64,000 bases of DNA from Rhodobacteraceae bacterium EhC02 (GTDB lineage: Bacteria > Pseudomonadota > Alphaproteobacteria > Rhodobacterales > Rhodobacteraceae), in NCBI GenBank assembly GCA_001650895.1, contig LXYH01000008.1:24348-88347 (forward strand), given 5' to 3'. The position numbers and the translations under genes were made by a program. Shown piece after piece: positions 25,644-35,171 of this stretch (position 1 is its first letter; every line of letters starts with the position of its first letter). The notes below the pieces were generated by a model, which made no database searches, was not told where the DNA came from, and saw nothing but the letters and a program-made list of their open reading frames with translations.

Positions 25644-26930
25644 ATGTCACGTTGGTCAGAGCAGTTTGAAAGCAATGCGATCCATCAGACGCTGAAACAA
25701 ATGAGCGACTGGCTCAATGTTGAAGTGAAAGATATCGACGCGGATCATGAAGCCGAAAGGCGTCGACTTGCGAAGTCGATCAGCGCAATTATAGAAGTTG
25801 TAGGCGGTCTGGACCCCGAATTATTCCCTGACCAACAGCTTTCGCAATTGAACCAGCATCTGCGGCAAACGCCAATGTGGAACAATTTACAGGCCTATGC
25901 ATCCAGCCCGACCACTCAGCATTTGCGCGAGGCCAATGACCATCTAACTTCAATTGTCCCGAACATATTTCAGTTGGCTGCGCTCTCACGACAACCGAAA
26001 GCGCGTGAGATTATTAGGGCAGTAGAAGAAGCATACGATGCGTTCTGTTCGGCCCTCGAAAAACGCGATCACGACTTTAAAGCTCGCTTGGACGAGAACA
26101 ACGACAAACTTGGCGCGCTGGATCGTCAGGCCCGTGACCTTACTGAGGCTCAAGCGACCCTCAAACAGAACACCGAAACTGCGCTAACGGCCTGGCAGAG
26201 CGAGTACACGGCTGCACAGTCAGAAAGAGCTGAGGCGTACTCGAAAGCCCAAATTGAGCGTGGGACAAAGTTTGACGAGGCGTTGCGGGAATGGCGCGCC
26301 AAGTCGGAGACTGAGATCAAGGACATTAGCGCGAAGCATACCGAAAAGCTGCAAACCGCCTTTGACAAGTATCAGAACGACGCTGACATCCGCATCGTTG
26401 ATATGAAGGCGAAGCACGAGGCCATACTGGAAATTCATGGACTTGTCGGCACCGACGGGGTGGCTGGCGGTTACCAGAAGGGTGCCACTGACGAACTGAA
26501 AGCGGCTAACTTCTGGCGTTGGGTCTCTATGGGCGCTCTTGCTGTCGCGGCCATTTGGATATTGGTCAAATACTTCATGGGTTTTGATCTGACCCCATCC
26601 GGTGAAGTGAACTGGGCAGAGGTTGTTACTGCCGCTTCGCTGACGCTGATTCTACTGGGTGCAGCAGGCTATGCGGCGCGCCAGTCAAAACTGCACCGCG
26701 AAACCGAACAGCACATGCGGTGGTTCGCGCTAGAGATTAAGGCAATCGACCCATTCCTGTCGTCACTTCCATCTGAGCAACAGAACGAGTTGAAGAACCA
26801 ACTCAGCCAAAAGCTGTTCGGGCAAAACCGCTTAACTGCAGACAAGAGCGAAGGCAGTGTTGATCCTGCAGCGTTCAAGTCGATAACGGATGCAGTGCTG
26901 AGCATCATTAAGATTACTGGCAAGGGCTAG
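25644..26930 (+). CDS. Coiled-coil membrane protein in cargo island (unknown family)
   Basis: A 428-residue protein. ATG 25644 opens MSRWSEQFESNAIHQTLKQM. Residues ~130-280 are long charged helices (ALEKRDHDFKARLDENNDKL, LREWRAKSETEIKDISAKHT) that should form a coiled coil. Two membrane segments follow (FWRWVSMGALAVAAIWILV and VVTAASLTLILLGAAGYAA) and a ~90-residue tail. I do not recognise the family. Cytosolic coiled coil plus two C-terminal helices suggests a sensor or effector tethered to the membrane. It lies 93 bp before the TrlF gene on the same strand, after a 260-bp gap from virD4. GC is lower than in the flanking transfer genes, suggesting separate acquisition. Confidence 0.7.
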   Translation: MSRWSEQFESNAIHQTLKQMSDWLNVEVKDIDADHEAERRRLAKSISAIIEVVGGLDPELFPDQQLSQLNQHLRQTPMWNNLQAYASSPTTQHLREANDHLTSIVPNIFQLAALSRQPKAREIIRAVEEAYDAFCSALEKRDHDFKARLDENNDKLGALDRQARDLTEAQATLKQNTETALTAWQSEYTAAQSERAEAYSKAQIERGTKFDEALREWRAKSETEIKDISAKHTEKLQTAFDKYQNDADIRIVDMKAKHEAILEIHGLVGTDGVAGGYQKGATDELKAANFWRWVSMGALAVAAIWILVKYFMGFDLTPSGEVNWAEVVTAASLTLILLGAAGYAARQSKLHRETEQHMRWFALEIKAIDPFLSSLPSEQQNELKNQLSQKLFGQNRLTADKSEGSVDPAAFKSITDAVLSIIKITGKG

Positions 26931-27023
26931 CGCCTGGTCACCGATTTTGTCGGCGCAACCCCCAAACGGGGAGGCGCCGAGCGCGCCATAACCGTAGCCA
27001 AGCAAAAAGAAAGGTTTTGGGGA

Positions 27024-30002
27024 ATGCTGAGTCGGGGATCAGAGTGGCAGCGATGGGAACCGCATATTCATGCGCCAGGCACGGCGATGAATAACCAGTT
27101 CAGCGGGCCGACGGCCTGGGAAGACTACCTGACCGCCCTTGAGCAGGCTTCACCAGTGATCGAAGCGATCGCAGTCACCGACTACTATGTGACGGAAACC
27201 TATGAGGAGGTGCTTCGGCAAAGAGACGTCGGCCGACTGCCTCGCGTCAGACTCGTCTTTCCCAATGTCGAGTTGAGGCTGGACGTAGCGACGGCCAAAG
27301 GCGGCTTCGTCAACTTGCATCTCTTCGTCAGCCCAGAAGATCCAAATCATGTTGTAGAGCTGCGTAGACTGCTGTCTCGGCTGCAGTTCAATGTAATGCA
27401 GGATCGTTTCGACTGCACCAAGGAAGACCTCATCCGGCTTGGCAAGAAGGCCGATCCCAAAATAACCGATGAAGGTGCGGCGCTGTCCTATGGAGCAAAC
27501 CAGTTCAAGGTGAACTTCCAGAAACTGCGCGAAGTGTTTTCCGAAAGCGGGTGGGCGAAGAAAAACATCTTGATTGCAGTTGCGGGCGGCGCGACCGACG
27601 GCACCTCAGGCGTGCGCGAGGCCGCCGATCAAACACTCAGACGCGAGATCGAGGGGTTTGCGCATATAATCTTCGCGAGCAGCGTAGCGCAGCGAGAATT
27701 CTGGCTCGGCCAGCGTGACTTGGGCCCAGCACAAATCCGCGCGACCTATGGCGGGTTGAAGCCATGCCTTCACGGAAGCGACGCGCACAAGATCGAGGAT
27801 GTGGCGACGCCTTTCGGCGACCGGTTCTCTTGGATCAAGGGCGGGCTGGAGTTCGATGCGCTTCGCCAGGCCTGCATCGACCCAGGCGGTCGTTGTCATG
27901 TCGGGGCTGAGCCGCCGGCGTCGGCCACACCATCGCAGGTCATCGCTTCAGTCGAGATCCTCAATGCGCCGTGGATGGTCACGCCGGTGATCCCGCTCAA
28001 CCCCGGCCTCGTGGCAATCATTGGAGCGCGCGGATCTGGGAAGACCGCGCTTGCGGATATGATCGCGGCCGCCTGCGACTCGATCTCCGACGACTCGTGG
28101 AATGCCGACGAATGGGCTAACCCCTCGTTCCTTGTGCGGGCGCGGCCCTTGCTTGCCGATGGTAAAGTCAAGGTCAGTTGGGCCGCAGGTGGACCGAGCA
28201 CACGCGCTCTGGACGGTTCAGATGCGAATGGCCCGGTAGCCTATGATCGCGTGCGCTATCTGTCACAGCAGTTCGTCGAAGAACTCTGCTCGGCGAGCGG
28301 CCTAACCGATGGCCTGATACGCGAGATCGAGCGCGTGATTTTCGAGGCGCATCCCGACGATGCGCGGGACGGCACTTTGGACTTCGCCGAACTGCTCGAA
28401 CATCGCGCATCCCGACATCGTTTGGCCCGCGATCGCGAGGCCGAGGCGGTCGCCCAAATTTCCGACCGGATAAGCACCGAGTTGGAAAAGGAGAAGCTGA
28501 TCGCGTCCTACGAGGGTCAGGTGGCGCAGAAGAAGAAGCTGGTCGAGGCGTACACAGCCGACCGGGCGAAACTGGTCTCGGCCGGTAGCGAGAAGCGCGC
28601 TCAGCGCCATACCGATCTAGCTGGGGCCGCCAATCAGGTTCGCGCAAACTTGCGTCGATTTTCAGGGCAGCGGCAGACGTTCTTAGCGATGCAGGACGAG
28701 GTAAAGGACCTGCGGCGCAATCAGGCTCCGGAAATTCTACGGCAGGCGCAGGGCCGCCATTCGCATAGCGGCATGTCGCCCGAGCAATGGGCGGCGTTCC
28801 TGCTGGATTACAAGGGAACAGTCGATGACGACTTGACCGGCTATGTGAAGTGGGTCGACGGCAGGATTGCTGAGCTGAAGGGCACAGCGCCCGCGGCCGG
28901 CGACGCGAACACGCCGTATTTTGCGGACGATATCGACCTGACTACCCTGTCGCAGGCCATGCTTGATGCGGAGATGGCGCGACTCGAAAAGCTGGTCAGT
29001 GCGGACGAGGAGACCCAGCGGCGTTACACGGCCCTGTCCGGCAATATCGCGACCGAAACCGCTGCGCTGCATACGCTGACCGACAAGCTCAAGGACGCGC
29101 AAGGCGCAAAGGATCGCGCGCGAGAACTACAGACTGAGCGCGAAGGTGCCTACGCGCGCGCTTTTGACGCGCTGGTTGCCGAACAATCGGTGCTGGAGGA
29201 GCTGTACGCGCCGCTGATGGCCCGGCTCGCCGCCGCCTCGGGAACGCTGCACAAGCTGTCCTTCTCGGTCGCGCGCATTGCTAATGTCGAACATTGGGCG
29301 AGCGAAGCAGAAGACGGGCTGATCGACCTGCGCAAGGCGGGCGCATTTCGTGGCAAGGGCACGCTTTTGCAGAAGGCCAACGACCTGCTGAAAAAGGCAT
29401 GGGAGACGGGCGATTCAGCCGAGATTCGCACTGCAATGGCCGAGTTTCGGCGGCTCTACCAGAAAGAATTGCTTGATCATTCGCCCATGGCGCACACCGA
29501 CCAGGTCGAGTTTCGCGCGTGGTCGAAACGCTTTGCGCAGTGGCTCTTCAGCACCGATCATATCTCGATCCGCTACGGTATCGACTATGACGGCGTCGAT
29601 ATCCGCAAGCTGTCACCGGGGACACGGGGAATCGTGCTCTTGCTGCTGTATCTCGCGCTCGACGACAGCGACAATCGCCCGCTCGTGATCGATCAGCCCG
29701 AGGAAAATCTTGATCCGAAATCGGTCTTCGAAGAACTGGTGCACCTGTTCATCGAAGCCAAGGCGCATCGCCAGATAATCATCGTTACGCACAACGCCAA
29801 CCTCGTCATAAACACCGACGCCGACCAGATCATCATCGCAGAATCGGGACCGCACCCTCACGGTGCACTTCCACCGATCACCTATCGGTCAGGGGGCCTA
29901 GAAAGTGCTGAGATTCGCAAAGCGGTTTGCGACATCCTTGAGGGCGGTGAAGGCGCGTTCCAGGAGCGCGCGCGCCGCCTACGTGTTAGGCTGGAACGCT
30001 AG
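27024..30002 (+). CDS. TrlF-family PHP domain plus SMC/AAA-type ATPase
   Basis: A 992-residue protein. The N-terminal PHP phosphoesterase has metal motifs EPHIHAPG (His 14, His 16), DYYVTE and HGSDAH (about 250). Then comes an ABC/SMC-like ATPase: Walker A IGARGSGKTALADM (about 332), long coiled-coil arms (residues ~450-800, for example LEKEKLIASYEGQVAQKKKL), signature LSPGTRGIVLL (about 862), Walker B LVIDQPEENLDP (about 888) and H-loop IIIVTHNANLV. This matches the TrlF AAA-like family; members are often on mobile islands and are considered nucleic-acid-handling, probably defensive. PHP plus ATPase suggests ATP-gated cleavage of phosphodiester bonds (inference). Confidence 0.85.
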   Translation: MLSRGSEWQRWEPHIHAPGTAMNNQFSGPTAWEDYLTALEQASPVIEAIAVTDYYVTETYEEVLRQRDVGRLPRVRLVFPNVELRLDVATAKGGFVNLHLFVSPEDPNHVVELRRLLSRLQFNVMQDRFDCTKEDLIRLGKKADPKITDEGAALSYGANQFKVNFQKLREVFSESGWAKKNILIAVAGGATDGTSGVREAADQTLRREIEGFAHIIFASSVAQREFWLGQRDLGPAQIRATYGGLKPCLHGSDAHKIEDVATPFGDRFSWIKGGLEFDALRQACIDPGGRCHVGAEPPASATPSQVIASVEILNAPWMVTPVIPLNPGLVAIIGARGSGKTALADMIAAACDSISDDSWNADEWANPSFLVRARPLLADGKVKVSWAAGGPSTRALDGSDANGPVAYDRVRYLSQQFVEELCSASGLTDGLIREIERVIFEAHPDDARDGTLDFAELLEHRASRHRLARDREAEAVAQISDRISTELEKEKLIASYEGQVAQKKKLVEAYTADRAKLVSAGSEKRAQRHTDLAGAANQVRANLRRFSGQRQTFLAMQDEVKDLRRNQAPEILRQAQGRHSHSGMSPEQWAAFLLDYKGTVDDDLTGYVKWVDGRIAELKGTAPAAGDANTPYFADDIDLTTLSQAMLDAEMARLEKLVSADEETQRRYTALSGNIATETAALHTLTDKLKDAQGAKDRARELQTEREGAYARAFDALVAEQSVLEELYAPLMARLAAASGTLHKLSFSVARIANVEHWASEAEDGLIDLRKAGAFRGKGTLLQKANDLLKKAWETGDSAEIRTAMAEFRRLYQKELLDHSPMAHTDQVEFRAWSKRFAQWLFSTDHISIRYGIDYDGVDIRKLSPGTRGIVLLLLYLALDDSDNRPLVIDQPEENLDPKSVFEELVHLFIEAKAHRQIIIVTHNANLVINTDADQIIIAESGPHPHGALPPITYRSGGLESAEIRKAVCDILEGGEGAFQERARRLRVRLER

Positions 30003-30265
30003 AGCGAGAGATCGCCGACGTCATTTTCACCATCGGCGGCGGCGCAATGGATGAATGTCCGCGTTCCATCCCCGCTGCAGCTGCTCTTTTGCAATGCAAT
30101 CTGACCGCTTTCCGCCCCATGTGTTGATGACAAATGCAGCGCAATGCTGGGCCAAACGCTACCAAAAGTGCTTGGCCCAGCATTGGGGGCAACTTTTGTA
30201 AGAAACCAGTCGAGGCACTTGCTAAAGTCGAATGTTGCGCTTCGTAACCGGTCGTCAGCCGGCAA
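29999..30265 (-). pseudogene. Possible C-terminal gene remnant behind the OST-HTH gene
   Basis: A minus-strand frame of 88 codons (open to about 30292) between the TrlF stop and the OST-HTH stop. It has no ATG start (first candidates are TTG/CTG). The residues look protein-like (FDFSKCLDWFLTKVAPNAG, CSGDGTRTFIHCAAADGEND), but I know no family. It overlaps the TrlF end by 4 bp. It may be the tail of a gene cut off when the cargo genes were inserted, or chance. The interval 30003-30292 otherwise shows nothing. Confidence 0.25.
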
Positions 30266-30292
30266 CAGCAGGGTCCAAATTTCAGCTAGCGT

Positions 30293-31117
30293 CTAATCTC
30301 GTGGGCGAAACCAGGCTAGGCGAGATCCCTCCGCCGTGCGGTTCTGCAGGTCGAAAAGCCGTGACTCGTGGATGACTTGCCGCCAAGATGTGCAGCCATA
30401 GTCATCCGGCCGTTCGTTTGGGTATCGCGCCTTGACCCACCGAACAGCGGCATCGACGGGTGTCCATCCACCTGCTGCCAAGGCTTGCGCTGCCTCCCTG
30501 AGAGCTCGGGCGATGACCACACGGCGCCAGGGGACTCGGCCTTTGACGAAGAAATCCTGGACTTCGGCAGAAACCAATTGATCAGCGACACGTTCGCGGG
30601 TCGCCTCCAAATCCTCGGCCCAACTGCGCAAGTCGCTATGGGCACGGCCTATGTCATCTAAGGCCTGCGCAAGGGCTTCCTGTGCCTTTAGGCAGCCTTC
30701 GAGTGTGCGGACGTCGTGTTCCTCGATGAAGTGATGAACGAGGTGGTTGCGCATCTCGACAAGGTTGCGCAGGTCGGCTTCGGTCCTGTTGAAATCATCC
30801 TGGGTCAGGATGATCTGCATCCTGAAAGTGACTGATGGGGCGTCATTTCTTGGTTGCCCTTTACCTTCTTGGCCCTGAGGCACGAGGAAGGAGCCCAGCA
30901 TTTGGCGAATGAGCATTCCAAGAGTATTGCAGCGTATTTCGTCGGCTCGGTCGGTTTGCGCCGTTGCAAGTGTTGCGATGGGGGAGGAGATTTCATGGGC
31001 TGTCACAACCGACTTCAGTAGCAGCTCATAGACCTGCAATCGCAGGATGCACTGCCCCATAAGGCGCTGAACTTCGTGCGCTGAGGTTTTCAGATCGTAG
31101 TCGATTGCCTTGGACAT
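30293..31117 (-). CDS. OST-HTH/LOTUS-type domain protein
   Basis: A 274-residue protein. The C-terminal ~70 residues (GWTPVDAAVRWVKARYPNER, then DDYGCTSWRQVIHESRLFDL and GSRLAWFRP) fit an OST-HTH/LOTUS winged helix, thought to bind RNA (G-quadruplex or dsRNA). The N-terminal 200 residues are helical (QRLMGQCILRLQVYELLLKS, DLRNLVEMRNHLVHHFIEEH) and resemble HEPN-like or RiboL-PSP-like helical domains; the segment RNHLVHHF fits the RxxxxH (RX4-6H) motif of HEPN RNases, with Arg followed by HLVH and H. That would make it a candidate RNase, but the reading is tentative. It reads toward TrlF, away from virB6, and probably has its own promoter in 31118-31347. Confidence 0.7.
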   Translation of the reverse strand: MSKAIDYDLKTSAHEVQRLMGQCILRLQVYELLLKSVVTAHEISSPIATLATAQTDRADEIRCNTLGMLIRQMLGSFLVPQGQEGKGQPRNDAPSVTFRMQIILTQDDFNRTEADLRNLVEMRNHLVHHFIEEHDVRTLEGCLKAQEALAQALDDIGRAHSDLRSWAEDLEATRERVADQLVSAEVQDFFVKGRVPWRRVVIARALREAAQALAAGGWTPVDAAVRWVKARYPNERPDDYGCTSWRQVIHESRLFDLQNRTAEGSRLAWFRPRD

Positions 31118-31347
31118 GATCTCTCTTGGGACTGGCTTGCTTGGCAGTCAAGCGTGCTTTCAGAACGGATACAAAGCCTTTCCCCAGGCAATCTACGTTT
31201 ACGCGTTCAAGATGCAGATATTACCTGTGCCGGATCATCAAAACGAGCATCTGGTGCTGCAGCGCCTATGTCGCACCTGTGTCAGCCGCAATTCCGCCCG
31301 ACGCGTCCCGTGCTACTGGCCTTTGGACACGGCAACACCGTCCAACT

Positions 31348-32373
31348 TCATCGTCCTAGGCGCCGCGCCCTCTCGGCCATCCTCACCACCTGCGCGCTGG
31401 CTGTCGTCGCCGCAGTCCGCGCGACAGCTGGTGCCTGCACTGCCCCACGCCCGATAGCCTCCCCAGTGGTAAGCGCTCCGATCCGCGCCCTTCCCTGAAC
31501 ACCGGAGGTGTTCAAAAACCCGCGCATCACTCCAGCTGAACCGCTGACAATCGCCGGAGCCGCCGCCACCATCAGGTTACCCGAAATCCCCCGCACGATC
31601 AGGGGCGTCGCCGCGACGAAGCCTTTTGCGAGAAAGATCATCACGAAGAACGGCACCAGTGAGCCGATGTTTGTCGCTGAATTCGGATCGCCAAGCTGGG
31701 CCATAAGCGAGTTCGCCATGCCAACAACGGTCGAGAACATGGCGGCGATCACGATGGGGTAAAAAGCGTAGCTGATCGTCGTTGAAACCCATCGGTGGAA
31801 GAAGTCTTTGGTAGCGTCGAAAAGCGACAGTGCAATCATGATGGGGGCAAGCCCCAGCATCAAGGTCAGCATCATCTTGGCGAAAATGAGCACGATGCCT
31901 GTCATGAAGCCGAGCAGACTCAGGAGGATGAGTCCAATCCCGCCCAGAATTGCCCCAGTCATCCAGCTCATGCTGCTGCCGATTGCGTTCAGGTACTGGC
32001 TGAACTCCGTAATGAGTTCATCGAACTCTGCGGCAAAATAGGTTGCCCCTGCCCCGCCACCGCCGACAGACGAGATCAGAGCACCAGCCACATAATCCAA
32101 GCCACCGATAACGGCGTTCGCAACAGCATTAAAGTTGGCCCAGTTGAAGGCAAACAGCCCGATCATGGTGAGCTTCACGAGATACCAAAAAAAGCTGACC
32201 CCATCCATGCTTCGGAACTGGAAAGCCATGTTGATGCAGACGCCGATCAACGACAGTGTAACCATCAGCAAGACGATCGTGCCGGTATTGCTCGCAACAG
32301 CCCCAAACTGAGACTCGGCCGCATCGGCAAGGAACCCGTCCGCGGTTCCGACCATCCAGCTGACAACACCCAT
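31348..32373 (-). CDS. virB6: T4SS inner-membrane channel protein VirB6/TrbL
   Basis: A 341-residue polytopic protein. At least five hydrophobic segments are visible (for example TIVLLMVTLSLIGVCINMA, AILGGIGLILLSLLGFMTG, LIFAKMMLTLMLGLAPIMIA). The central FDATKDFFHRWVSTTISYAF is the conserved VirB6 loop with its Trp. The start shares a base with the stop of the upstream small gene (TAATG). It is the last gene of the virB operon, and the C-terminus (ATTASAQVVRMAERARRLGR) is basic and cytosolic-looking. VirB6 forms the inner-membrane part of the DNA path. Confidence 0.88.
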   Translation of the reverse strand: MGVVSWMVGTADGFLADAAESQFGAVASNTGTIVLLMVTLSLIGVCINMAFQFRSMDGVSFFWYLVKLTMIGLFAFNWANFNAVANAVIGGLDYVAGALISSVGGGGAGATYFAAEFDELITEFSQYLNAIGSSMSWMTGAILGGIGLILLSLLGFMTGIVLIFAKMMLTLMLGLAPIMIALSLFDATKDFFHRWVSTTISYAFYPIVIAAMFSTVVGMANSLMAQLGDPNSATNIGSLVPFFVMIFLAKGFVAATPLIVRGISGNLMVAAAPAIVSGSAGVMRGFLNTSGVQGRARIGALTTGEAIGRGAVQAPAVARTAATTASAQVVRMAERARRLGR

Positions 32374-32792
32374 TACCAGTTGCCTTGCGCTTCGCAGAGG
32401 TCCTGAACCTGCCGGGCGGACTGGTTCTGTTGGGCGCGAAGGGCTAGCCGCGCTTGGGTGTGTTCCGCCTGCGTGATCATCGAGAAGCGTTTCTCATACT
32501 CCTCCGATGCGGCCTCCCATGCTGGGAAGCGGACGTCACAGCCGCAATCGCCGGACGCCTTGATAGATTCCCATGCGCGCAACTCGTAAAGCCGCATCAA
32601 GGTGAGCGCCTTGTAGGCATCCCGCGGATGGATCTCATCCATCCAAGTCGGACGTGCCGGGCGGTCATTGCAGATCCGGTACTGCTGGGGTGCTATGGTC
32701 ACGGTCAGATCGTTTGTGATCTGCGGCGACGTTTGTGCCGCAAGCGGTGCGGCCAGCATGATGATGGCAGCGGTCGCGGAAATCTTACGCAT
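32373..32792 (-). CDS. T4SS-associated exported protein, unknown
   Basis: A 139-residue protein with a signal peptide (MRKISATAAIIMLAAPLAAQ) and four Cys in the mature part (including a close pair in GDCGCDVRF). It sits between virB11 and virB6 in the tightly packed operon, where some systems carry a VirB7- or EexN-like small protein. No lipobox is seen. The Cys content suggests a disulfide-bonded periplasmic protein. An entry-exclusion or channel-accessory role is possible but unsupported by homology that I recognise. Confidence 0.7.
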   Translation of the reverse strand: MRKISATAAIIMLAAPLAAQTSPQITNDLTVTIAPQQYRICNDRPARPTWMDEIHPRDAYKALTLMRLYELRAWESIKASGDCGCDVRFPAWEAASEEYEKRFSMITQAEHTQARLALRAQQNQSARQVQDLCEAQGNW

Positions 32793-32809
32793 TTAGTTTT
32801 CCTTTCTGA

Positions 32810-33844
32810 TCATTCGGCAGAGACAGCAGGGCGTCGTCCATCCGCGTTTCCGGCACTGCTCTGGTCTGGATATTTGGCCTGCCCGGGCAGGAAGAACTCG
32901 GTGATGCCACGCGCGCCGTCATGGCGACCGGCCTGGATGATCACGTCGATCGAGCCCTCGATGTAGTCGACCATGTCGGCATAGGTCATCGGGACTTGCG
33001 CTTTCAGGGCGGCGATAGCGAGGCGGCGGACGGCAAGCTGTGGATTCTCGGCATGAAGCGTGGTCAGTGAGCCACCATGGCCGGTATTGATAGCCTCAAG
33101 GAAGGTCATGGCCTCACGCCCGCGAACCTCGCCCAAGACGATCCGATCAGGCCGCATGCGCAGCGTGGACGCTAGGAGCACATCGGCGCTGCGGGCCTCG
33201 GCGTCCCGGTCGGCGATCAGCGTTACGGTATTTGGCTGCTCGGGGCGCAGCTCGGCTGCCTCCTCGATGGTAATGATCCGCTCTTCGGGTGGGATCAGCG
33301 ACAAGATCTTGCGCGCGGCAACCGTCTTGCCGGTCGATGTGCCGCCCGAGACGATCATATTGAGCTTGTTCTCGACACAAAAACGCAGGGCCGCGTCGAT
33401 GTTACCCGAGGCCACCACATCGCGCAGGGCAGCGTTTCTTTGCCGACGCAGACCTTCGAGGCTGCGTTCCTTGCCATAGAGAAACCCGAGCTTGATTGCT
33501 TCGAGTGGCAAGGAGGAGAAAAACCGCAGTGAGATCGAAAACCCGCCTTCCACCGCCGGAGGCTGGATCACCTGCGCCCGGATCGGGCGGTCGCGATACA
33601 GGATCGACACCGAGACGATCGGCTTCTTGGCGCTCAACGTTGTTGACGCGGCCGAGGCGATCTGGTTGCCGAGGTCCTTGATCTCGGTCTGGGTGAGCGG
33701 GGTGCCGAGGCATCGCATGAAGTGATCGCCTTGGAACTCACCCCAGACCTGCCCGTCGGGGTTGATGCAGATCTCGATCACGTCGGCGCGCCCAACATTT
33801 GCACCCAAGCGGTCGAGCGAGGCCTCAAGATAACTTGCCGCCAT
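32810..33844 (-). CDS. virB11: T4SS traffic ATPase VirB11
   Basis: A 344-residue hexameric secretion ATPase. ATG 33844 lies 1 bp after the VirB10 stop codon; a longer frame to 33904 only reads through VirB10 sequence. Walker A is SGGTSTGKTVAARKI (about 166), the Asp box region is RIITIEEAAELRPEQPN, Walker B/His box is IVLGEVRGREAMTFLEAINT followed by GHGGSLTTLHAENP. The N-terminal domain begins YLEASLDRLGANVGRADV. It powers pilus biogenesis and substrate transfer together with VirB4 and VirD4. Confidence 0.95.
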   Translation of the reverse strand: MAASYLEASLDRLGANVGRADVIEICINPDGQVWGEFQGDHFMRCLGTPLTQTEIKDLGNQIASAASTTLSAKKPIVSVSILYRDRPIRAQVIQPPAVEGGFSISLRFFSSLPLEAIKLGFLYGKERSLEGLRRQRNAALRDVVASGNIDAALRFCVENKLNMIVSGGTSTGKTVAARKILSLIPPEERIITIEEAAELRPEQPNTVTLIADRDAEARSADVLLASTLRMRPDRIVLGEVRGREAMTFLEAINTGHGGSLTTLHAENPQLAVRRLAIAALKAQVPMTYADMVDYIEGSIDVIIQAGRHDGARGITEFFLPGQAKYPDQSSAGNADGRRPAVSAE

Positions 33845-33845
33845 G

Positions 33846-35171
33846 TCAGAATATCTCCAGGTCGCGGTCGACCATGACCGTGATCCGCGTTCCCTGGTCG
33901 ACATGGATCACTGGACGAATTGCCAGATAATCCTGAATGACGCTTTGGGTGCTGTCGCCAAGATCGGCCCCGACATCCTTGGCGATATCGGCCGCTGCCT
34001 CATCCTCGATCTGTCCGGCCGCGGCGGCGGGCAGCGCCCCGATCAGCGAAATCAGTGCCGCTGAGCCAAAGCGTTGCGCAAAACGCGTATCGACAAACCC
34101 GGTCGTGCCGGTGCGTCCTAACTCATCGCCGCCAAAAGCGCTGATCTCCACGGTCTGATTGTCGGGCAGGATGATCCGGTCCCAAGCCACCATGACCCGC
34201 GATTGCGCCAGTGCCAAGTCGGAGCGGTAGCGCCCGATCAGGCGTGCGCCGCGTGGGATCAAAACGCGCGTGCCGTCGAAGGAATGGACGTCTTCCGAGA
34301 CGATGGCGCGGATCGCACCGGGCAGTGTGCTGTCGAGCGCGGTTTCCGTGACAGCATGAATCATCGTGCCCTGGATGACAGTATTTGAGGGGTTCACGAT
34401 CACTTCGGCCCTGGTGACGGACGCGGGCCGCGCACCCGCGCGCACAAAGGCTTCGTCTTCGTTGAGGCGGGCCGCCTCCTGCGCGTCTTCGGGGTCTCTG
34501 CCCGAACCCAGCCCAGAGAAGGCGATCATCGGGGAGGCGATGCGCTCTGCGCGGGCCTCAGCTTCCGCAAGGCGGCGGCGTTCGAGTTCTGCAAGCCGCA
34601 GATCCTCGTCGCTCTCTCCGATGGCCGCAGGTTCAGGAGGGGTCAGGCGCGCGACTTCAATATCCATGCGCAGCTGGTCAAGTTCGCGGTCACGCTCGGT
34701 CAATTGCCGCTCCAGCGTCCGCTGAGCCTCCGCTGAGGCCTCCTGAAGGGCTGCAATCTGCGCCGTCAGATCGGCGATAGCCTGTTCGGTGCCATCCACG
34801 GATCCCTCAACGGGACGTGCGCGCAATTCGGCCAGTTCGGCCTGCAAGGTGGCGAGGCTTTCCATCAGGGCCAGCTCGGTCTCCGAGGGGCCGGTGATCT
34901 CTGGCGGCGGCGGGGCCGGTGCCTCGACCGGCATAGGTGTCAGATCGCCAAAGCCTGAGCCGGTCGTCTGGAACTCCTCTGGTGCTGCAGTCGGCATCGG
35001 GACGGGCGCTGCGGGCTGCAGGGCCACCCAGGCCAGCAGGCCCGCGACCGCGATTCCACCGATGCCGAGAAGAGCCGTCATCGGTGGCGGACGCGGACGT
35101 CCTGCCTTTTTTCCCGTCGTGCCTTCAAGGGCGGCCAGCCGAGCTGCGAGATCTTCGGTGTCCTGGCTCAT
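33846..35171 (-). CDS. virB10: T4SS core-complex protein VirB10/TrbI
   Basis: A 441-residue protein. ATG 35171 overlaps the virB9 stop as ATGA. It has a short cytosolic N-terminus, one membrane helix (MTALLGIGGIAVAGLLAWVA), a Pro-rich periplasmic stretch, a coiled coil (ADLTAQIAALQEASAEAQRT) and the VirB10 beta-barrel domain (VIQGTMIHAVTETALDSTLP, then RVLIPRGARLIGRYRSDLAL and FGSAALISLIGALPAAA, which contains the outer-membrane antenna). It spans both membranes and senses ATP use by the ATPases. Confidence 0.94.
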   Translation of the reverse strand: MSQDTEDLAARLAALEGTTGKKAGRPRPPPMTALLGIGGIAVAGLLAWVALQPAAPVPMPTAAPEEFQTTGSGFGDLTPMPVEAPAPPPPEITGPSETELALMESLATLQAELAELRARPVEGSVDGTEQAIADLTAQIAALQEASAEAQRTLERQLTERDRELDQLRMDIEVARLTPPEPAAIGESDEDLRLAELERRRLAEAEARAERIASPMIAFSGLGSGRDPEDAQEAARLNEDEAFVRAGARPASVTRAEVIVNPSNTVIQGTMIHAVTETALDSTLPGAIRAIVSEDVHSFDGTRVLIPRGARLIGRYRSDLALAQSRVMVAWDRIILPDNQTVEISAFGGDELGRTGTTGFVDTRFAQRFGSAALISLIGALPAAAAGQIEDEAAADIAKDVGADLGDSTQSVIQDYLAIRPVIHVDQGTRITVMVDRDLEIF

